This document shows positions 42,431 to 51,067 of a stretch of 64,000 nucleotides of DNA, piece after piece. Position 1 is the stretch's first letter. Each line of letters begins with the position of its first letter. Made by a program: the position numbers and the translations under genes. Source of the stretch: Acidobacteriota bacterium (lineage in GTDB: Bacteria > Acidobacteriota > Thermoanaerobaculia > Gp7-AA8); the NCBI GenBank assembly GCA_003223645.1, contig QHVT01000005.1, positions 186,001 to 250,000 of the forward strand, in the 5' to 3' direction. The notes below the pieces were generated by a model. It was not told the DNA's origin and did no database searches. It saw only the letters and a list, made by a program, of their open reading frames with translations.

Positions 42431-43990
42431 CTAAAAGGCTTCGCTCGCGCGCAAGGCCGGCACTTCCTGGGGTGCGCCGGAGAGGTCACGCGGGAACATC
42501 AGGCGGAACGTGGAGCCATTGCCGGGGACGGACTCGAGCTCGACGCGGCCGCCGTGCGACTCGAGGATCTGCTGCACGAGCGTGAGACCGAGTCCCGCGC
42601 CGCGCCGCGTGTGAGTATCGGAGAAACGCGCGCGATAGTACGGCTCGAAAATCTTCGAGGCGTCTTTCGCGTCGATGCCGAGGCCGTGGTCTTTCACTTC
42701 GATGATCACGTGATCGGCAGTTTGACGCAACACGATGTCGATCGCGTGGTTGTCGTCGCCGGAGTATTTGATCGCGTTGTCGATCAGGTTGAGCAGCGCG
42801 CGAGAGACGGAGTCGCGATCCCACATCTGCTCTTCGACCGTCTCGTCGAGATGCTGCGACACGGTGAAGCCCTTGCTGCGGATCCACGACTCGTACGTCG
42901 AGACGAGATTGCGGATGAGATCGCGCGGACCGATCGGCGTGAAGGCCAGCGCCTTCGAGTTCTGGTTCTGGATGCGCGCGACGTCGAGGACGTTCTCGAC
43001 GAGATGCGAGAGCAGCAGCACTTCGTGAAGGACCTGGTCCTGGATTTCCGTGCGCTCGTGATCGCGCAGCTTGCCGCGCTTGAGCGTCTCCGCGCCGAGG
43101 CGGATCATCGAGAGCGGAGTGCGCAGCTCGTGCGAGACGTTTGCGATCAGCGCGCCGCGCAGTTTCATCGTCTCCGATTCTTTGTTGATGCCGCGGATCG
43201 CGAGCAGCACGCCCGACGCGGTCAGGATGACGGCCAGAAGACTCAGCCAGAGACTCGTCGTGCGCGGGTTCTGCCAGCCGTGTCCGCCCGCGAATTCGGT
43301 GCGCACGACCGCGCGCACGCCGAACCCGTCGAACGGCGCAGCGAGCTTCGCGGTGAATGCGTATCCGTCCGCGACTTTCTCCGGCCTCTCCGGCCCGGTG
43401 GTGCGAACGATCGCCACCTCGGTGACTCGCTTCGCGAGCGTCCCTCGCGGATCGATGCTCACGAGCGGCTGCTGCCGCGCCGTCCGCTGCAACTCCGTCA
43501 GCAGGCGCTGCGGGTCGTAGTCGTACTTCACCGTTCCCGTCGACGTGTAAAACTCTTTCGACATCCTCGAGCCCTGTTTGGCCGAGCTCGCGACTTCCGA
43601 CACGTACACGCCGCTCGCGGGGTCGTAGTCGGGGACGTAGACCGCGAACAGGATCCACTCGTGTTTCGTGACCCATTGGCGCAGGGACGCGAACGTCGGC
43701 GCCGGACTGCGGCGCTCCATCTGCTGCCATTCTTCGGCGACGCGCGTCAGCTCGCCCGCGACGGCACCGTCGACGCGACGCGCGGTGATGTCGGCGACAT
43801 AGCCGCCGTACTGCTGCGCGAGCTCGCTCGCGCCGCGCTCCATGGTCGCGGAGAGGTTGTACGAGCGCCACGCCAGCGCGCCGAGCCCGACGGAGATGAT
43901 CAGGAAGGGAACGAGAATCGAAAAGCGTCGCGGCCGTGCTCCCCTGCGGGAGACGGTGAGTCTCAACTTCGCGAGAATCGCGTCGAGCAT
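42431..43990 (-). CDS. Sensor histidine kinase
   Basis: This 519-residue membrane kinase starts at ATG 43990. It has a first TM helix near residues 23-41, a large periplasmic sensor to about 255, a second TM near 258-280 (SLWLSLLAVILTASGVLLAI), HisKA with H-box ANVSHELRTPLSMIRLGAET, and HATPase_c with N-box LLNLIDNAIKYSGDD and G-box GAGLGLTLV. It is 47 bases upstream of the response regulator gene, its partner. The periplasmic region shows no named sensor domain. Confidence 0.9.
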   Translation of the reverse strand: MLDAILAKLRLTVSRRGARPRRFSILVPFLIISVGLGALAWRSYNLSATMERGASELAQQYGGYVADITARRVDGAVAGELTRVAEEWQQMERRSPAPTFASLRQWVTKHEWILFAVYVPDYDPASGVYVSEVASSAKQGSRMSKEFYTSTGTVKYDYDPQRLLTELQRTARQQPLVSIDPRGTLAKRVTEVAIVRTTGPERPEKVADGYAFTAKLAAPFDGFGVRAVVRTEFAGGHGWQNPRTTSLWLSLLAVILTASGVLLAIRGINKESETMKLRGALIANVSHELRTPLSMIRLGAETLKRGKLRDHERTEIQDQVLHEVLLLSHLVENVLDVARIQNQNSKALAFTPIGPRDLIRNLVSTYESWIRSKGFTVSQHLDETVEEQMWDRDSVSRALLNLIDNAIKYSGDDNHAIDIVLRQTADHVIIEVKDHGLGIDAKDASKIFEPYYRARFSDTHTRRGAGLGLTLVQQILESHGGRVELESVPGNGSTFRLMFPRDLSGAPQEVPALRASEAF

Positions 43991-44009
43991 CGGCCGGAGA
44001 TCACGATCA

Positions 44010-44480
44010 TCACTGAGCGCCCGCCGTGGTGGTGTGACTCTCCGCCAGGTGGGCCGCGATGATCTTGTCGATCTGCTCCTTTGTATACGGCTCGAGCTGC
44101 GCATCGACCCGCCGATACGCCCCGCGCCGCCAGATGATCAGCCACAGCTTTCCGTCTGCGCGCGCGCCGGCGAGGATCTGCTTGAACTCTTTCGCCGACG
44201 CCTGCGTCAGCGAACGTCCGTTCAGCGCGATCAGCCGGTCGCCTTCTTTCAGACCGTAGCGTTCGGCAGGACTCTTCGCGGTGATTGCCTTGACGACGAG
44301 TCCGCCGGGACGCTGCTCTTCGATCGTCACGCCTAAGAAACGGCGCCCGCTCAGCATCTGGCGGATGCGCTGCTCGCATTCACGCGCGGACGCGCTGCAT
44401 TTCGGGTCGTCCGCATGGACGGCAGCAGCGCCGGCGAGCAATGCCGCGACGACGATCGTTCTGGAAAGGTTATGGAACAT
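44010..44480 (-). CDS. Exported PDZ-domain protein
   Basis: This 156-residue protein has signal peptide MFHNLSRTIVVAALLAGAAA, a small Cys-containing region (CSASARECEQRIRQML) and a PDZ domain (RFLGVTIEEQRPGGLVVKAI, GLKEGDRLIALNGRSLTQAS). ATG 44480 is preferred over TTG 44486. It precedes the histidine kinase and response regulator on the same strand, suggesting it feeds or is controlled by that system, as PDZ proteins do in envelope-stress pathways. Confidence 0.8.
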   Translation of the reverse strand: MFHNLSRTIVVAALLAGAAAVHADDPKCSASARECEQRIRQMLSGRRFLGVTIEEQRPGGLVVKAITAKSPAERYGLKEGDRLIALNGRSLTQASAKEFKQILAGARADGKLWLIIWRRGAYRRVDAQLEPYTKEQIDKIIAAHLAESHTTTAGAQ

Positions 44481-44577
44481 GGACAAAAGGGTCTCCCTGG
44501 CCGCCGTTCACTGTATACGCCGTTACCCGGGATTGCCATTTACAAATCAGAAAAGTTCCGTTGAATTCCCTGAATCG

Positions 44578-44664
44578 ATGGCAGATGGCAGATGACAGAT
44601 GGCGAGCGAAAGTGTCTCAGTTCTGGCACTTTCACCCGCCATCCGCCATCTGCCATCTGCCATC
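44578..44664. repeat. Palindromic repeat PR2 between PDZ and propeller genes
   Basis: ATGGCAGATGGCAGATGACA to CCGCCATCTGCCATCTGCCA around an AGTGTCTCAG-TTCTGGCACT inner arm. Confidence 0.88.
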
Positions 44665-44672
44665 AGCGCAGC

Positions 44673-46499
44673 TCAGTGCCTCGTCGCGCGCCGCTTCACC
44701 GGGGCCGCCGGCGGAGGCGCGGTGTCGGGCCCGAAGACGCGCACGCTGTAGCGGTCGGCAACGACGATTTTTTCACCGGCGACGGCGATTTGCCGCGGCG
44801 CGAGGACGCGCAGGCCGGTGTCGGCCACGTTCGATGGATCTGCCACTTCGATGCGATCGAGCACGCCGTCGTTCGTGACGAAGATGCTCGTCGCCGACGT
44901 GCCGAAGACGTCCGGCCGCGCGATCGGGATCTTCGCGATCTCTTTCGGATGGAAGCGGTCTTCGAGTGTGAGCAGCATCAGGTGATCGACGCCGCGCCAG
45001 ACGAGATACCGCGGCGAGGGGGAGATCGGCGGCACGGAGTCGAGTTGCGCGTAGCCGAGGACGTTGCGGTCTTCGACGACGACCACGTGATTGCGATCGG
45101 TGAGATCGAGCGCGAGGAACGCCTCCGGCTGCATCGCGTAGACCGCATCGTCGCCGGCGACGACGTCCGTGTAATGCCAGATGCGCCACGCGATGAGACG
45201 CGCGTTTTGCGGCACGCTGTAGTCGACGATGTGCAGGCCGCTGTGCTGGTTCGCCTCGACGATCGAGTCGCGCAGAAACGCGGCGGCGCTGGCCGGCCGC
45301 CCGCTCGAGTTCCACGTCGCGAGATATTTCGGCTTCAGCGGATTCGAGACGTCGACGAAGTTCACGAGTCCGCGTCCGTAAAGGATCGCAGTGCCGTCGC
45401 GCACCCGGATGTGGTCCTGGATGTTCGGAACGACGATCGACGCGAGCTCGCGCGGCGCATCGGTCTTCGACACGTCGAGGACGCGGAGATACGGCGCGTC
45501 GACGATGATCGCGATCGAGCCGTCCGTCCACGCGCCGCTCACCGGTCCAGCGTAATCGTTGAACTGCGTGGCGACGTGCGGCGATGCGACGTCCGTGGCG
45601 TCGTACACGAGCACCGGGATACCGGTCTCGTAGACCATTCCGTCGATGTCGATGTTCGTGCCGGAGAGGAAGAGGCGCGTGTCTCTCGCGGCGATCGTGC
45701 GCACCCACTCATGCACGCTCGACACTTCGCGCGCGTCGCGCGGGTTCGTCGCGTCGAACACGTGCACGACGTTGATCGACTCGATCGCGTAGACGCGCGT
45801 GCCGCTCGCGGCGACGGAGGTGAGTTTCAAGACGCCGGGCTGCGTGCGGCCGAGGATTTCGGGAGCGGAGGATTCGGTGACGTCGAGCGCGACGAGTCCC
45901 TGCGAGATGCTCGCAACCCAGAGCGTCGAGCCGGAGCGCGCAAAGTCGGAGGCGTCGACGGGAAGATCGGCGAGCTGCGCGCCGCTCGCGGGATCGATCA
46001 CGAAGATCGCCGTTTCGGAGACGCCGACGTAGAGCACCTCGCCCACGAATGCGACCGCGCGGACGGGAGTGAGGTACTTCAGATGGCGGACGACGTTCAG
46101 TCCGCTGTCGAAGATCGTGACGTCGGAGCCGGCGACGGCCGCGATGTAGTCGTTGTTCGCGGCGATGCGCGTGAAGTCGCGGATGTCGTGGAACGAATCG
46201 ATGCGCGTCAGCGTGCCGGCATCATCGACGTTGAAGCGATCGATGCCGCGCACCGTCGCGACGAGGAGCGTGCTGCGCATCAGCGCGAGGTCGCGCGTCT
46301 CGTCGTCGCCGGTCTCGACGTCGATGCGCCGCACCGTCGACGGGTTCGAGATGTCATACGCCGACACTCCTCGGCCGTCTGCAGCGTAAAGGCGGCTGCC
46401 GTCGATGAGAAACCGCTGGCTCACCCCGCGCGAGCCCCACTCGCCAGCGCGCACTTGCAGCGCGGTTGCAATGAGGAGAAGGAGAATGGATTTCCGCAC
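44673..46499 (-). CDS. Exported LVIVD beta-propeller protein
   Basis: This 608-residue protein has signal peptide MRKSILLLLIATALQVRAGE. It is followed by many blade repeats with phrases such as LYAADGRGVSAYDISNPSTV, TLWVASISQGLVALDVTE and SGLHIVDYSVPQNARLIAWR, the LVIVD repeat of bacterial surface propellers. It ends RRATRH, similar to the C-terminus of the beta-helix protein at 15051-17063 (RRAVRH-like). Probably extracytoplasmic and ligand binding; no enzyme site seen. It is separated by three bases from the methyltransferase gene upstream. Confidence 0.75.
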   Translation of the reverse strand: MRKSILLLLIATALQVRAGEWGSRGVSQRFLIDGSRLYAADGRGVSAYDISNPSTVRRIDVETGDDETRDLALMRSTLLVATVRGIDRFNVDDAGTLTRIDSFHDIRDFTRIAANNDYIAAVAGSDVTIFDSGLNVVRHLKYLTPVRAVAFVGEVLYVGVSETAIFVIDPASGAQLADLPVDASDFARSGSTLWVASISQGLVALDVTESSAPEILGRTQPGVLKLTSVAASGTRVYAIESINVVHVFDATNPRDAREVSSVHEWVRTIAARDTRLFLSGTNIDIDGMVYETGIPVLVYDATDVASPHVATQFNDYAGPVSGAWTDGSIAIIVDAPYLRVLDVSKTDAPRELASIVVPNIQDHIRVRDGTAILYGRGLVNFVDVSNPLKPKYLATWNSSGRPASAAAFLRDSIVEANQHSGLHIVDYSVPQNARLIAWRIWHYTDVVAGDDAVYAMQPEAFLALDLTDRNHVVVVEDRNVLGYAQLDSVPPISPSPRYLVWRGVDHLMLLTLEDRFHPKEIAKIPIARPDVFGTSATSIFVTNDGVLDRIEVADPSNVADTGLRVLAPRQIAVAGEKIVVADRYSVRVFGPDTAPPPAAPVKRRATRH

Positions 46500-46502
46500 G
46501 GG

Positions 46503-47330
46503 TCAGCCTGCCTGCAAGCTGCCCGCCCGATCACCGGCTGGAGTGGTGCGCGCTTCCAGCGCGCCTCCCGCCCTGAAAGGCGCGCCTGAGGCGCGCACCA
46601 CTCCCTCGAAACTGAACGCGGCGATGATGCTCGTGCCGGCGAGAACGGACGGCAGGACGCGATATTCGAGCACCAGCGCCTTCGCAACGATCCTGTGAAT
46701 CCAGCGCGTCCAAGCCGAAGGCGCCGTCAGCGCGACGTTGCGCTGCAATTTCAATCGCGCGGCGAGCCAGAGCGGTGGATAGAGCGGGCGGAAGAAGTAC
46801 CTGCGCCACGTGGAGCGCGCCTGCAGCGCATCCGCGAGTTTGGCGATCCCCGGCAGCGTGTAGCGCATGTGATGTCCGTAAAACTCGTCGTGGTTCGACC
46901 ACAGCTCCGGACGTGCGGGGACGGTCACGATTACATGGATCGCGTTGGGAAATGCAGCGAGCAACGCGCGCAGAAAGACAACCGGATCGGGAACGTGCTC
47001 GATCACGTCGAGCAGCAGAATCGTCTTCGTCTGTTCCCGCTCGACGAGCGGCAGATCGAGCGCATTCATGTTGACGCGAATGAAGTGCTCGACGCCGGCG
47101 AGAGGCTTCGCCGGCCCGAGCTCGACGCCGCTGCAATCCACGCCTCGCCCGCGCAACGAGCGGACGACGATGCCACGTCCGCAGCCGACGTCGAGCACGC
47201 GTCCTCGCGTCGCGCCGATCCGTTCGCAAACGTCGAACACGATCTCGCTCCGCGCAACATGCCACCAGTGATGTTCCGCGCCATCGGGATACGCGAGCTC
47301 GTACTGCTCCGCTTCGAATTGCGACGCCAT
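46503..47330 (-). CDS. Class I SAM-dependent methyltransferase, C-terminus extended by a repeat
   Basis: This 275-residue protein has the SAM-binding motif I GRVLDVGCGRGIVVRSL, a motif II Asp in VDCSGVEL, and ILLLDVIEHVPDPVVFLRAL, typical of Methyltransf_11/23 proteins often found near glycan genes. The segment FYGHHMRYTLPGIAKL and the basic C-terminal hydrophobic part suggest membrane association. The last 30 residues (VVRASGAPFRAGGALEARTT and onward) are encoded by a PR14 repeat and are not part of the family, so the native C-terminus was replaced. Confidence 0.8.
   Translation of the reverse strand: MASQFEAEQYELAYPDGAEHHWWHVARSEIVFDVCERIGATRGRVLDVGCGRGIVVRSLRGRGVDCSGVELGPAKPLAGVEHFIRVNMNALDLPLVEREQTKTILLLDVIEHVPDPVVFLRALLAAFPNAIHVIVTVPARPELWSNHDEFYGHHMRYTLPGIAKLADALQARSTWRRYFFRPLYPPLWLAARLKLQRNVALTAPSAWTRWIHRIVAKALVLEYRVLPSVLAGTSIIAAFSFEGVVRASGAPFRAGGALEARTTPAGDRAGSLQAG
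46540..46604. repeat. Palindromic repeat PR14 at the end of the methyltransferase gene
   Basis: GGAGTGGTGCGCGCTTCCAG to GCGCGCCTGAGGCGCGCACC, in frame in the last 30 codons of the methyltransferase. Confidence 0.87.
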
Positions 47331-47335
47331 GATCA

Positions 47336-47417
47336 GGTCAAAGGTAAAAGGAAAAAGGTAAAAGTGCTCGCGCCGAGAACACTTTCACCTTTTACCTTTC
47401 ACCTTTTACCTTTTCAC
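47336..47417. repeat. Palindromic repeat PR8, A/G-rich, between CBM9 and methyltransferase genes
   Basis: AAAGGTAAAAGGAAAAAGG to CACCTTTTACCTTTTCACC. It is the only AT-rich family here. It encodes the last residues (EKVKGER) and the TAA stop of the CBM9-like gene. Confidence 0.9.
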
Positions 47418-48048
47418 CGAATCGCAGCACGCCGAACGCCGCGGTCACGTGAAAGTCCGCCGGCGTCTTCATCGTCGGCTGCCACGCGCTGAACTCGTCG
47501 CCGTGCCGCGAATGGCGATCGATTCTGAAAAAGTTTCCGCGCCACTCCTCCCCTGCAGCCGGCGTCCTGCGGCCGACGCCGGCAAACGGGATGCGGATCA
47601 GCGTGTCGATCGTCATCGCGCCATCCGCCTCCGTCGTCTTGCGAATCGCGGCGAAGAGTCCCTCGCAGTTCCAGTCGCGATCGACCTCCATCGTCGCGCG
47701 CACGCCGTCGGGCGAATGCACGCGCGCGTCGAACAGCGTGCCGCGCGGGCTGGCTTCGAGCTCGAAGTAGTCGCCGGCGCGCTCCGGCGCAACGAACGCT
47801 TCAACGACATCGTGCTCGTACAGCGGCGCATCATGCTGCAGATGCGTCGCGTCGACGTGATCGTCGTCCGCGCTGAACAATACGGTCAAATAGTCATCGT
47901 CGTACCAGACGGCGACGCGCGTCGCGAGGCGCGGCGATGCACCATCGGTGGCGCGTCGCAGGCGCACCGGCTTGCACTCCGGCGGCACGCTCCACGGCTC
48001 TTCGATGTCGAACGCCGCGCGCGGGACGATGAGGCTCTCCGTGCTCAT
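47392..48048 (-). CDS. CBM9-like carbohydrate-binding domain protein
   Basis: This 218-residue protein matches the carbohydrate-binding family 9-like pattern: WSVPPECKPVRL, ATRVAVWYDDDYLTVLFSAD, then YEHDVVEAFVAPERAGDYFE and, later, RGNFFRIDRHSRHGDEFSAW. No signal peptide is evident. CBM9-like domains bind glycan ends, though many bacterial stand-alone members are uncharacterised. The C-terminal seven residues and stop come from a PR8 repeat. Confidence 0.78.
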   Translation of the reverse strand: MSTESLIVPRAAFDIEEPWSVPPECKPVRLRRATDGASPRLATRVAVWYDDDYLTVLFSADDDHVDATHLQHDAPLYEHDVVEAFVAPERAGDYFELEASPRGTLFDARVHSPDGVRATMEVDRDWNCEGLFAAIRKTTEADGAMTIDTLIRIPFAGVGRRTPAAGEEWRGNFFRIDRHSRHGDEFSAWQPTMKTPADFHVTAAFGVLRFGEKVKGER

Positions 48049-48106
48049 CGCACACGATCATAGGTCAGACGTGCGGCACACGGCGTGCAGAAGAGGCGGC
48101 GGGACC

Positions 48107-48409
48107 ATGGTGGACACGGAGCTGGACGACCTCAGGCGGGTGTTTCTGGACGAAGCGCGCGAGAAGGTGAACGAGATGCAGTCGGCGCTCGAGGGCTCCC
48201 CGGAGAAGGCAATCGAGCGCCTCACCTATCTCGCGCATCAGCTCAAAGGCTCCGGCGGATCGTACGGCTATCAGCGGATTTCCTCGGACGCCGCGGCGCT
48301 GGAAGACGCGCTGGAGCGCCAGGGCAACGACGATCTCGATGCTCGCGTCCAGCAGTACGTGGTGAATCTGCGCCTCGAGATCGAGCGCTGCGCGCGCGAG
48401 CTGCACTGA
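48107..48409 (+). CDS. Hpt (histidine phosphotransfer) domain protein
   Basis: This 100-residue single-domain protein has the Hpt signature LTYLAHQLKGSGGSYGYQRI with the phosphoacceptor histidine in HQLKGSGG. ATG 48107 was chosen by domain boundary; the open frame continues upstream without similarity. It would relay phosphate between a kinase and a receiver. The convergent neighbour is a receiver-GGDEF protein, a plausible partner. Confidence 0.85.
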   Translation: MVDTELDDLRRVFLDEAREKVNEMQSALEGSPEKAIERLTYLAHQLKGSGGSYGYQRISSDAAALEDALERQGNDDLDARVQQYVVNLRLEIERCARELH

Positions 48410-48410
48410 T

Positions 48411-48477
48411 CGGTTGCGCCGTTGCCCGGTCGCGCGGTTACGCAGACTCGTTGCCCCACCGCGTGACTCCGCAACCT
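48411..48477. repeat. Palindromic repeat PR11 between Hpt and GGDEF genes
   Basis: CGGTTGCGCCGTTGCCCGGT to CCGCGTGACTCCGCAACC; imperfect copy between two convergent stops, a possible shared terminator. Confidence 0.72.
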
Positions 48478-49439
48478 CATACCGCTTGCTCCTGCGGCGC
48501 CTTCCGCGGCGCGGCCGGATCCCGCCGTTTCTCGCACTGCACCTGATTGCGCCCGTTCTTCTTTGCGCGATAGAGCGCTTTGTCGGCCGCGACGATCAGC
48601 TCCTTCGGCGTCGTGATGCGGCTGTGGGGAACGCTGGCGACGCCGATGCTGACGGTGACGGGAATCGATCCCGCCGCGGTATCGAACGACGTCGACTCGA
48701 TGATCGAACGGATTTTCTCGGCGAACACGGCCGCGTCTTCGAGGTCCGTCTCCGGCATCATCACCGCGAACTCCTCGCCGCCATAACGCGCGACGAGATC
48801 GGTGCTGCGCGCCGACTGCCTGAACAACTTCGCCGCGCACTTCAACACCTCGTCGCCGACCGCGTGCCCGTACGTGTCGTTCACTTTCTTGAAGAAATCG
48901 AGATCGATCATCGCCAGCGACAGCGGACGTCCATAGCGCATCGACTCCTCGAACGCGCGCACGAGCTCGTCCTGAAAATAGCGATGGTTGTTGAGCTTCG
49001 TGAGGCCGTCGGTGATGGAGAGGAGCTCGAGGCGCTTGTTGGTCTCCAGCAGTTCCTTCTGCAGCCGCACGATGCGCTCGCCGGCGCGAATGCGCGCGAG
49101 AAACTCGCGCGGCTGAAACGGCTTGGTGACGTAGTCGTCGGCACCGCTCTCCAGCCCTTCGACTTTCGCGTCCTGATCGTCCTCGCCGGTCAGCATCACG
49201 ATGTATCGCCACCGGAATTCCGGAATGGCCTTCAGCTCCTCGGCGAGCGCGATGCCGTCCATCTCCGGCAATCGACGATCGAGAATCGCGAGATCCCATG
49301 GCTCTTCGCGCAACGAGACACTCGCTTCCTGTCCGGTCGCGTACTCACGCGTCTCGTAACCCGCGCGATGCAGAAGCAGCCGCAGCAGCCGGCGGATCGC
49401 GGCGTCATCATCGACGACGGCGACGGTAAAGGATGACAT
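48477..49439 (-). CDS. Response regulator with GGDEF diguanylate cyclase domain
   Basis: This 320-residue protein (from ATG 49439) has a CheY receiver (VAVVDDDAAIRRLLRLLL; phosphoacceptor in DLAILDRRLPEMDG; Lys in DDYVTKPFQPREF), a coiled linker, and a GGDEF domain with the catalytic motif RYGGEEFAVM. An RxxD inhibitory site (RSTD) lies five residues before GGEEF, so c-di-GMP feedback is expected. It resembles PleD/WspR-type cyclases with one receiver. The nearby Hpt protein may deliver phosphate. Confidence 0.92.
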   Translation of the reverse strand: MSSFTVAVVDDDAAIRRLLRLLLHRAGYETREYATGQEASVSLREEPWDLAILDRRLPEMDGIALAEELKAIPEFRWRYIVMLTGEDDQDAKVEGLESGADDYVTKPFQPREFLARIRAGERIVRLQKELLETNKRLELLSITDGLTKLNNHRYFQDELVRAFEESMRYGRPLSLAMIDLDFFKKVNDTYGHAVGDEVLKCAAKLFRQSARSTDLVARYGGEEFAVMMPETDLEDAAVFAEKIRSIIESTSFDTAAGSIPVTVSIGVASVPHSRITTPKELIVAADKALYRAKKNGRNQVQCEKRRDPAAPRKAPQEQAV

Positions 49440-49477
49440 TGCCGGACAGATCGGCGCAACGACCATGCCACGGGACG

Positions 49478-49668
49478 AGGCTCAGGGGCACATGGGCTCA
49501 GGGGCGCATGGGGGCTACGCCTATGAGCCTATGCGCCTATGAGCCTATGCGCTCCACGGGGAGGAGGCTCACGGGCTCATAGGCTCAGGGGCGCCTAGGG
49601 GGCCCCCATGAAGCCTGTGAGCCTATGCGCCCATGAGCCTATGAGCCTATGAGCCTATGTGTGCCCAT
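49478..49668. repeat. Palindromic repeat PR9, double element after nadC
   Basis: Two adjacent palindromes of words such as CTCATAGGCTCATAGGC and GCCTATGAGCCTATG. They fill the gap 49467-49638 and enter nadC, giving its final codons (THRLIGS) and TAG stop. The regular look could suggest a CRISPR array, but there are no distinct spacers. Confidence 0.85.
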
Positions 49669-50475
49669 CTCAATTCGCATCGAAATATCGAGCGCTTTCA
49701 CCGAGTGCGTGAGCGCACCGATGGAGATGCGGTCGACGCCGGTCTCCGCCACTTCACGCACGTTGGCGAGCGTAATCCCTCCCGACGCTTCGAGTTGCAC
49801 GCGGCTGGCGGCGCGCTCGACCGCGGTGCGCATGTCGTCGTTCGACATGTTGTCGAGCAGGATGAAGTCCGGAGCGAGTGCGAGCGCTTCATCGAGCTCG
49901 ACCAGATCGCGCACCTCGACCATCACCGGCTGCGGCATCTTTCGCGCACGCACGCGCTCGACCGCCGCGGTGATCGAGCCCGCGCGATCGACATGATTGT
50001 TCTTGATCAAAAACATGTCGTGCAGCCCGATGCGATGGTTGTCCCCGCCGCCCGCCCGCACCGCGTACTTGTCGAGCATCCGCAACCCGGGCGCGGTCTT
50101 CCGCGTGTCGTAAATCTTCGCGCGCGTCCCGCGGACCGCATCGACATACGCGCGCGTCGCCGTCGCAATCCCCGACGCGCGCTGCATCAGATTCAACGCC
50201 GTGCGCTCGCCGGAAAGCAACGCGATCACCGACGCGCGAACGTGCGCGACGATGTCGCCGCTCTCCACCACGTCGCCGTCTTTCTTCTCGATGTCGATCT
50301 CAGCCGTTTCATCGAGCATGCGAAACACGGTCTCGATCAGGTCGAGCCCGGCAATCACGCCGTGCGCCTTGACCAGAAAGTGCGCCTCGCCCCGATCGCT
50401 GCGATCGAAGATCGCCTCGCTCGTGATGTCCGGCAGGTCTTCTTCAAATGCGCGTCGAACGATTTCCTCGAACAT
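49639..50475 (-). CDS. nadC: Nicotinate-nucleotide pyrophosphorylase (carboxylating)
   Basis: This 278-residue NadC (QPRTase) makes nicotinate mononucleotide from quinolinate and PRPP in NAD synthesis. Motifs are SGERTALNLMQRASGIATAT, KIYDTRKTAPGLRMLDKYAV, GGGDNHRIGLHDMFLIKNNH and the glycine-rich VQLEASGGITLANV. Start ATG 50475 (MFEEIVRRAFEEDLPDITSE). The last seven residues are from the PR9 repeat. Other nad genes are not in view. Confidence 0.94.
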   Translation of the reverse strand: MFEEIVRRAFEEDLPDITSEAIFDRSDRGEAHFLVKAHGVIAGLDLIETVFRMLDETAEIDIEKKDGDVVESGDIVAHVRASVIALLSGERTALNLMQRASGIATATRAYVDAVRGTRAKIYDTRKTAPGLRMLDKYAVRAGGGDNHRIGLHDMFLIKNNHVDRAGSITAAVERVRARKMPQPVMVEVRDLVELDEALALAPDFILLDNMSNDDMRTAVERAASRVQLEASGGITLANVREVAETGVDRISIGALTHSVKALDISMRIEMGTHRLIGS

Positions 50476-50498
50476 CCGTCTCTCTTTCGGCGCCTTCT

Positions 50499-50541
50499 TC
50501 CCGCGCCCGCACCCGTGCCCGCTCCCGCGCCCGGGGCGGGC
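50499..50541. repeat. Palindromic repeat PR10 upstream of nadC
   Basis: CCCGCGCCCGCACCCGTGCC with the short facing GCGCCCGGGGCGGGCGG; partly truncated relative to 30571-30654. Confidence 0.7.
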
Positions 50542-50606
50542 GGAAGCAAGCACCCGAAATTCTGCCACGCACGTACCCGTTTTCGAATGCGGCTCGTTGA
50601 CAAATT

Positions 50607-50958
50607 GGGGGCGTACCGGCTTCGACGGGGACTCGTCGGGGTCGTGGTTGCATGCCGAGCTCGATCAACTCGTAAACCTGATCGAAAAACACAAACGCGA
50701 ACACTGATTTCGCTCTCGCGGCTTAATTAACCACGAGCGCTCGCCCACCGCCCGCTCACGGCGATGGGACCGAGCGTCATGATGTGAGCTGGTGCCACGC
50801 GTAACGCCTACGCGCGCGGCACGAGATCAAGAGGCTGGTCCGCGTCCGGTTCCCGCTCTCCGGACAAGGCGTGGACGAGATTAAACGGAGAGAAACGCAT
50901 GTAGGAGCCACACCACCACAGTTTTCGGACGCGGGTTCGACTCCCGCCGCCTCCACCA
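50607..50958 (+). ncRNA. ssrA: Transfer-messenger RNA (tmRNA), intact copy
   Basis: The 5' end GGGGGCGTACCGGCTTCGAC and 3' end CGCCTCCACCA pair as the tRNA-like acceptor stem, and the T-arm is CGGGTTCGACTCCCG. The tag frame 50697-50726 reads GCG AAC ACT GAT TTC GCT CTC GCG GCT TAA, giving ANTDFALAA, a normal ALAA-type degradation tag. Length is about 352 nt. It rescues stalled ribosomes with SmpB. The gene is the integration target for the following islands: the last 25 bases recur at 54375-54399, the last 243 at 55863-56105, and a degenerate end at 59279-59301. No terminator hairpin follows this copy directly. Confidence 0.95.
50934..50958 (+). other. Attachment-site-like direct repeat 1 (ssrA 3' end)
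   Basis: The 25-base T-arm and acceptor end of ssrA, GGTTCGACTCCCGCCGCC plus TCCACCA. It is repeated exactly at 54375-54399 and 56081-56105, the pattern left by integrases that target tmRNA genes. Confidence 0.85.
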
Positions 50959-51067
50959 ACGAAAGTGCTTTTACTTCATTGACTTACGGTCATCGGCTTG
51001 GCCGCGTACTGCCCAAGAGTGGACAATCTGTCGGCCGCCACGGCACTCCGGTTCAACGGGCCGTCGT

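Noticed and set aside
49478-49668. CRISPR-like regularly repeated block
   Set aside because: Words repeat in both orientations with no unique spacers of constant length and no cas genes nearby. It is a pair of word-iterated palindromes.
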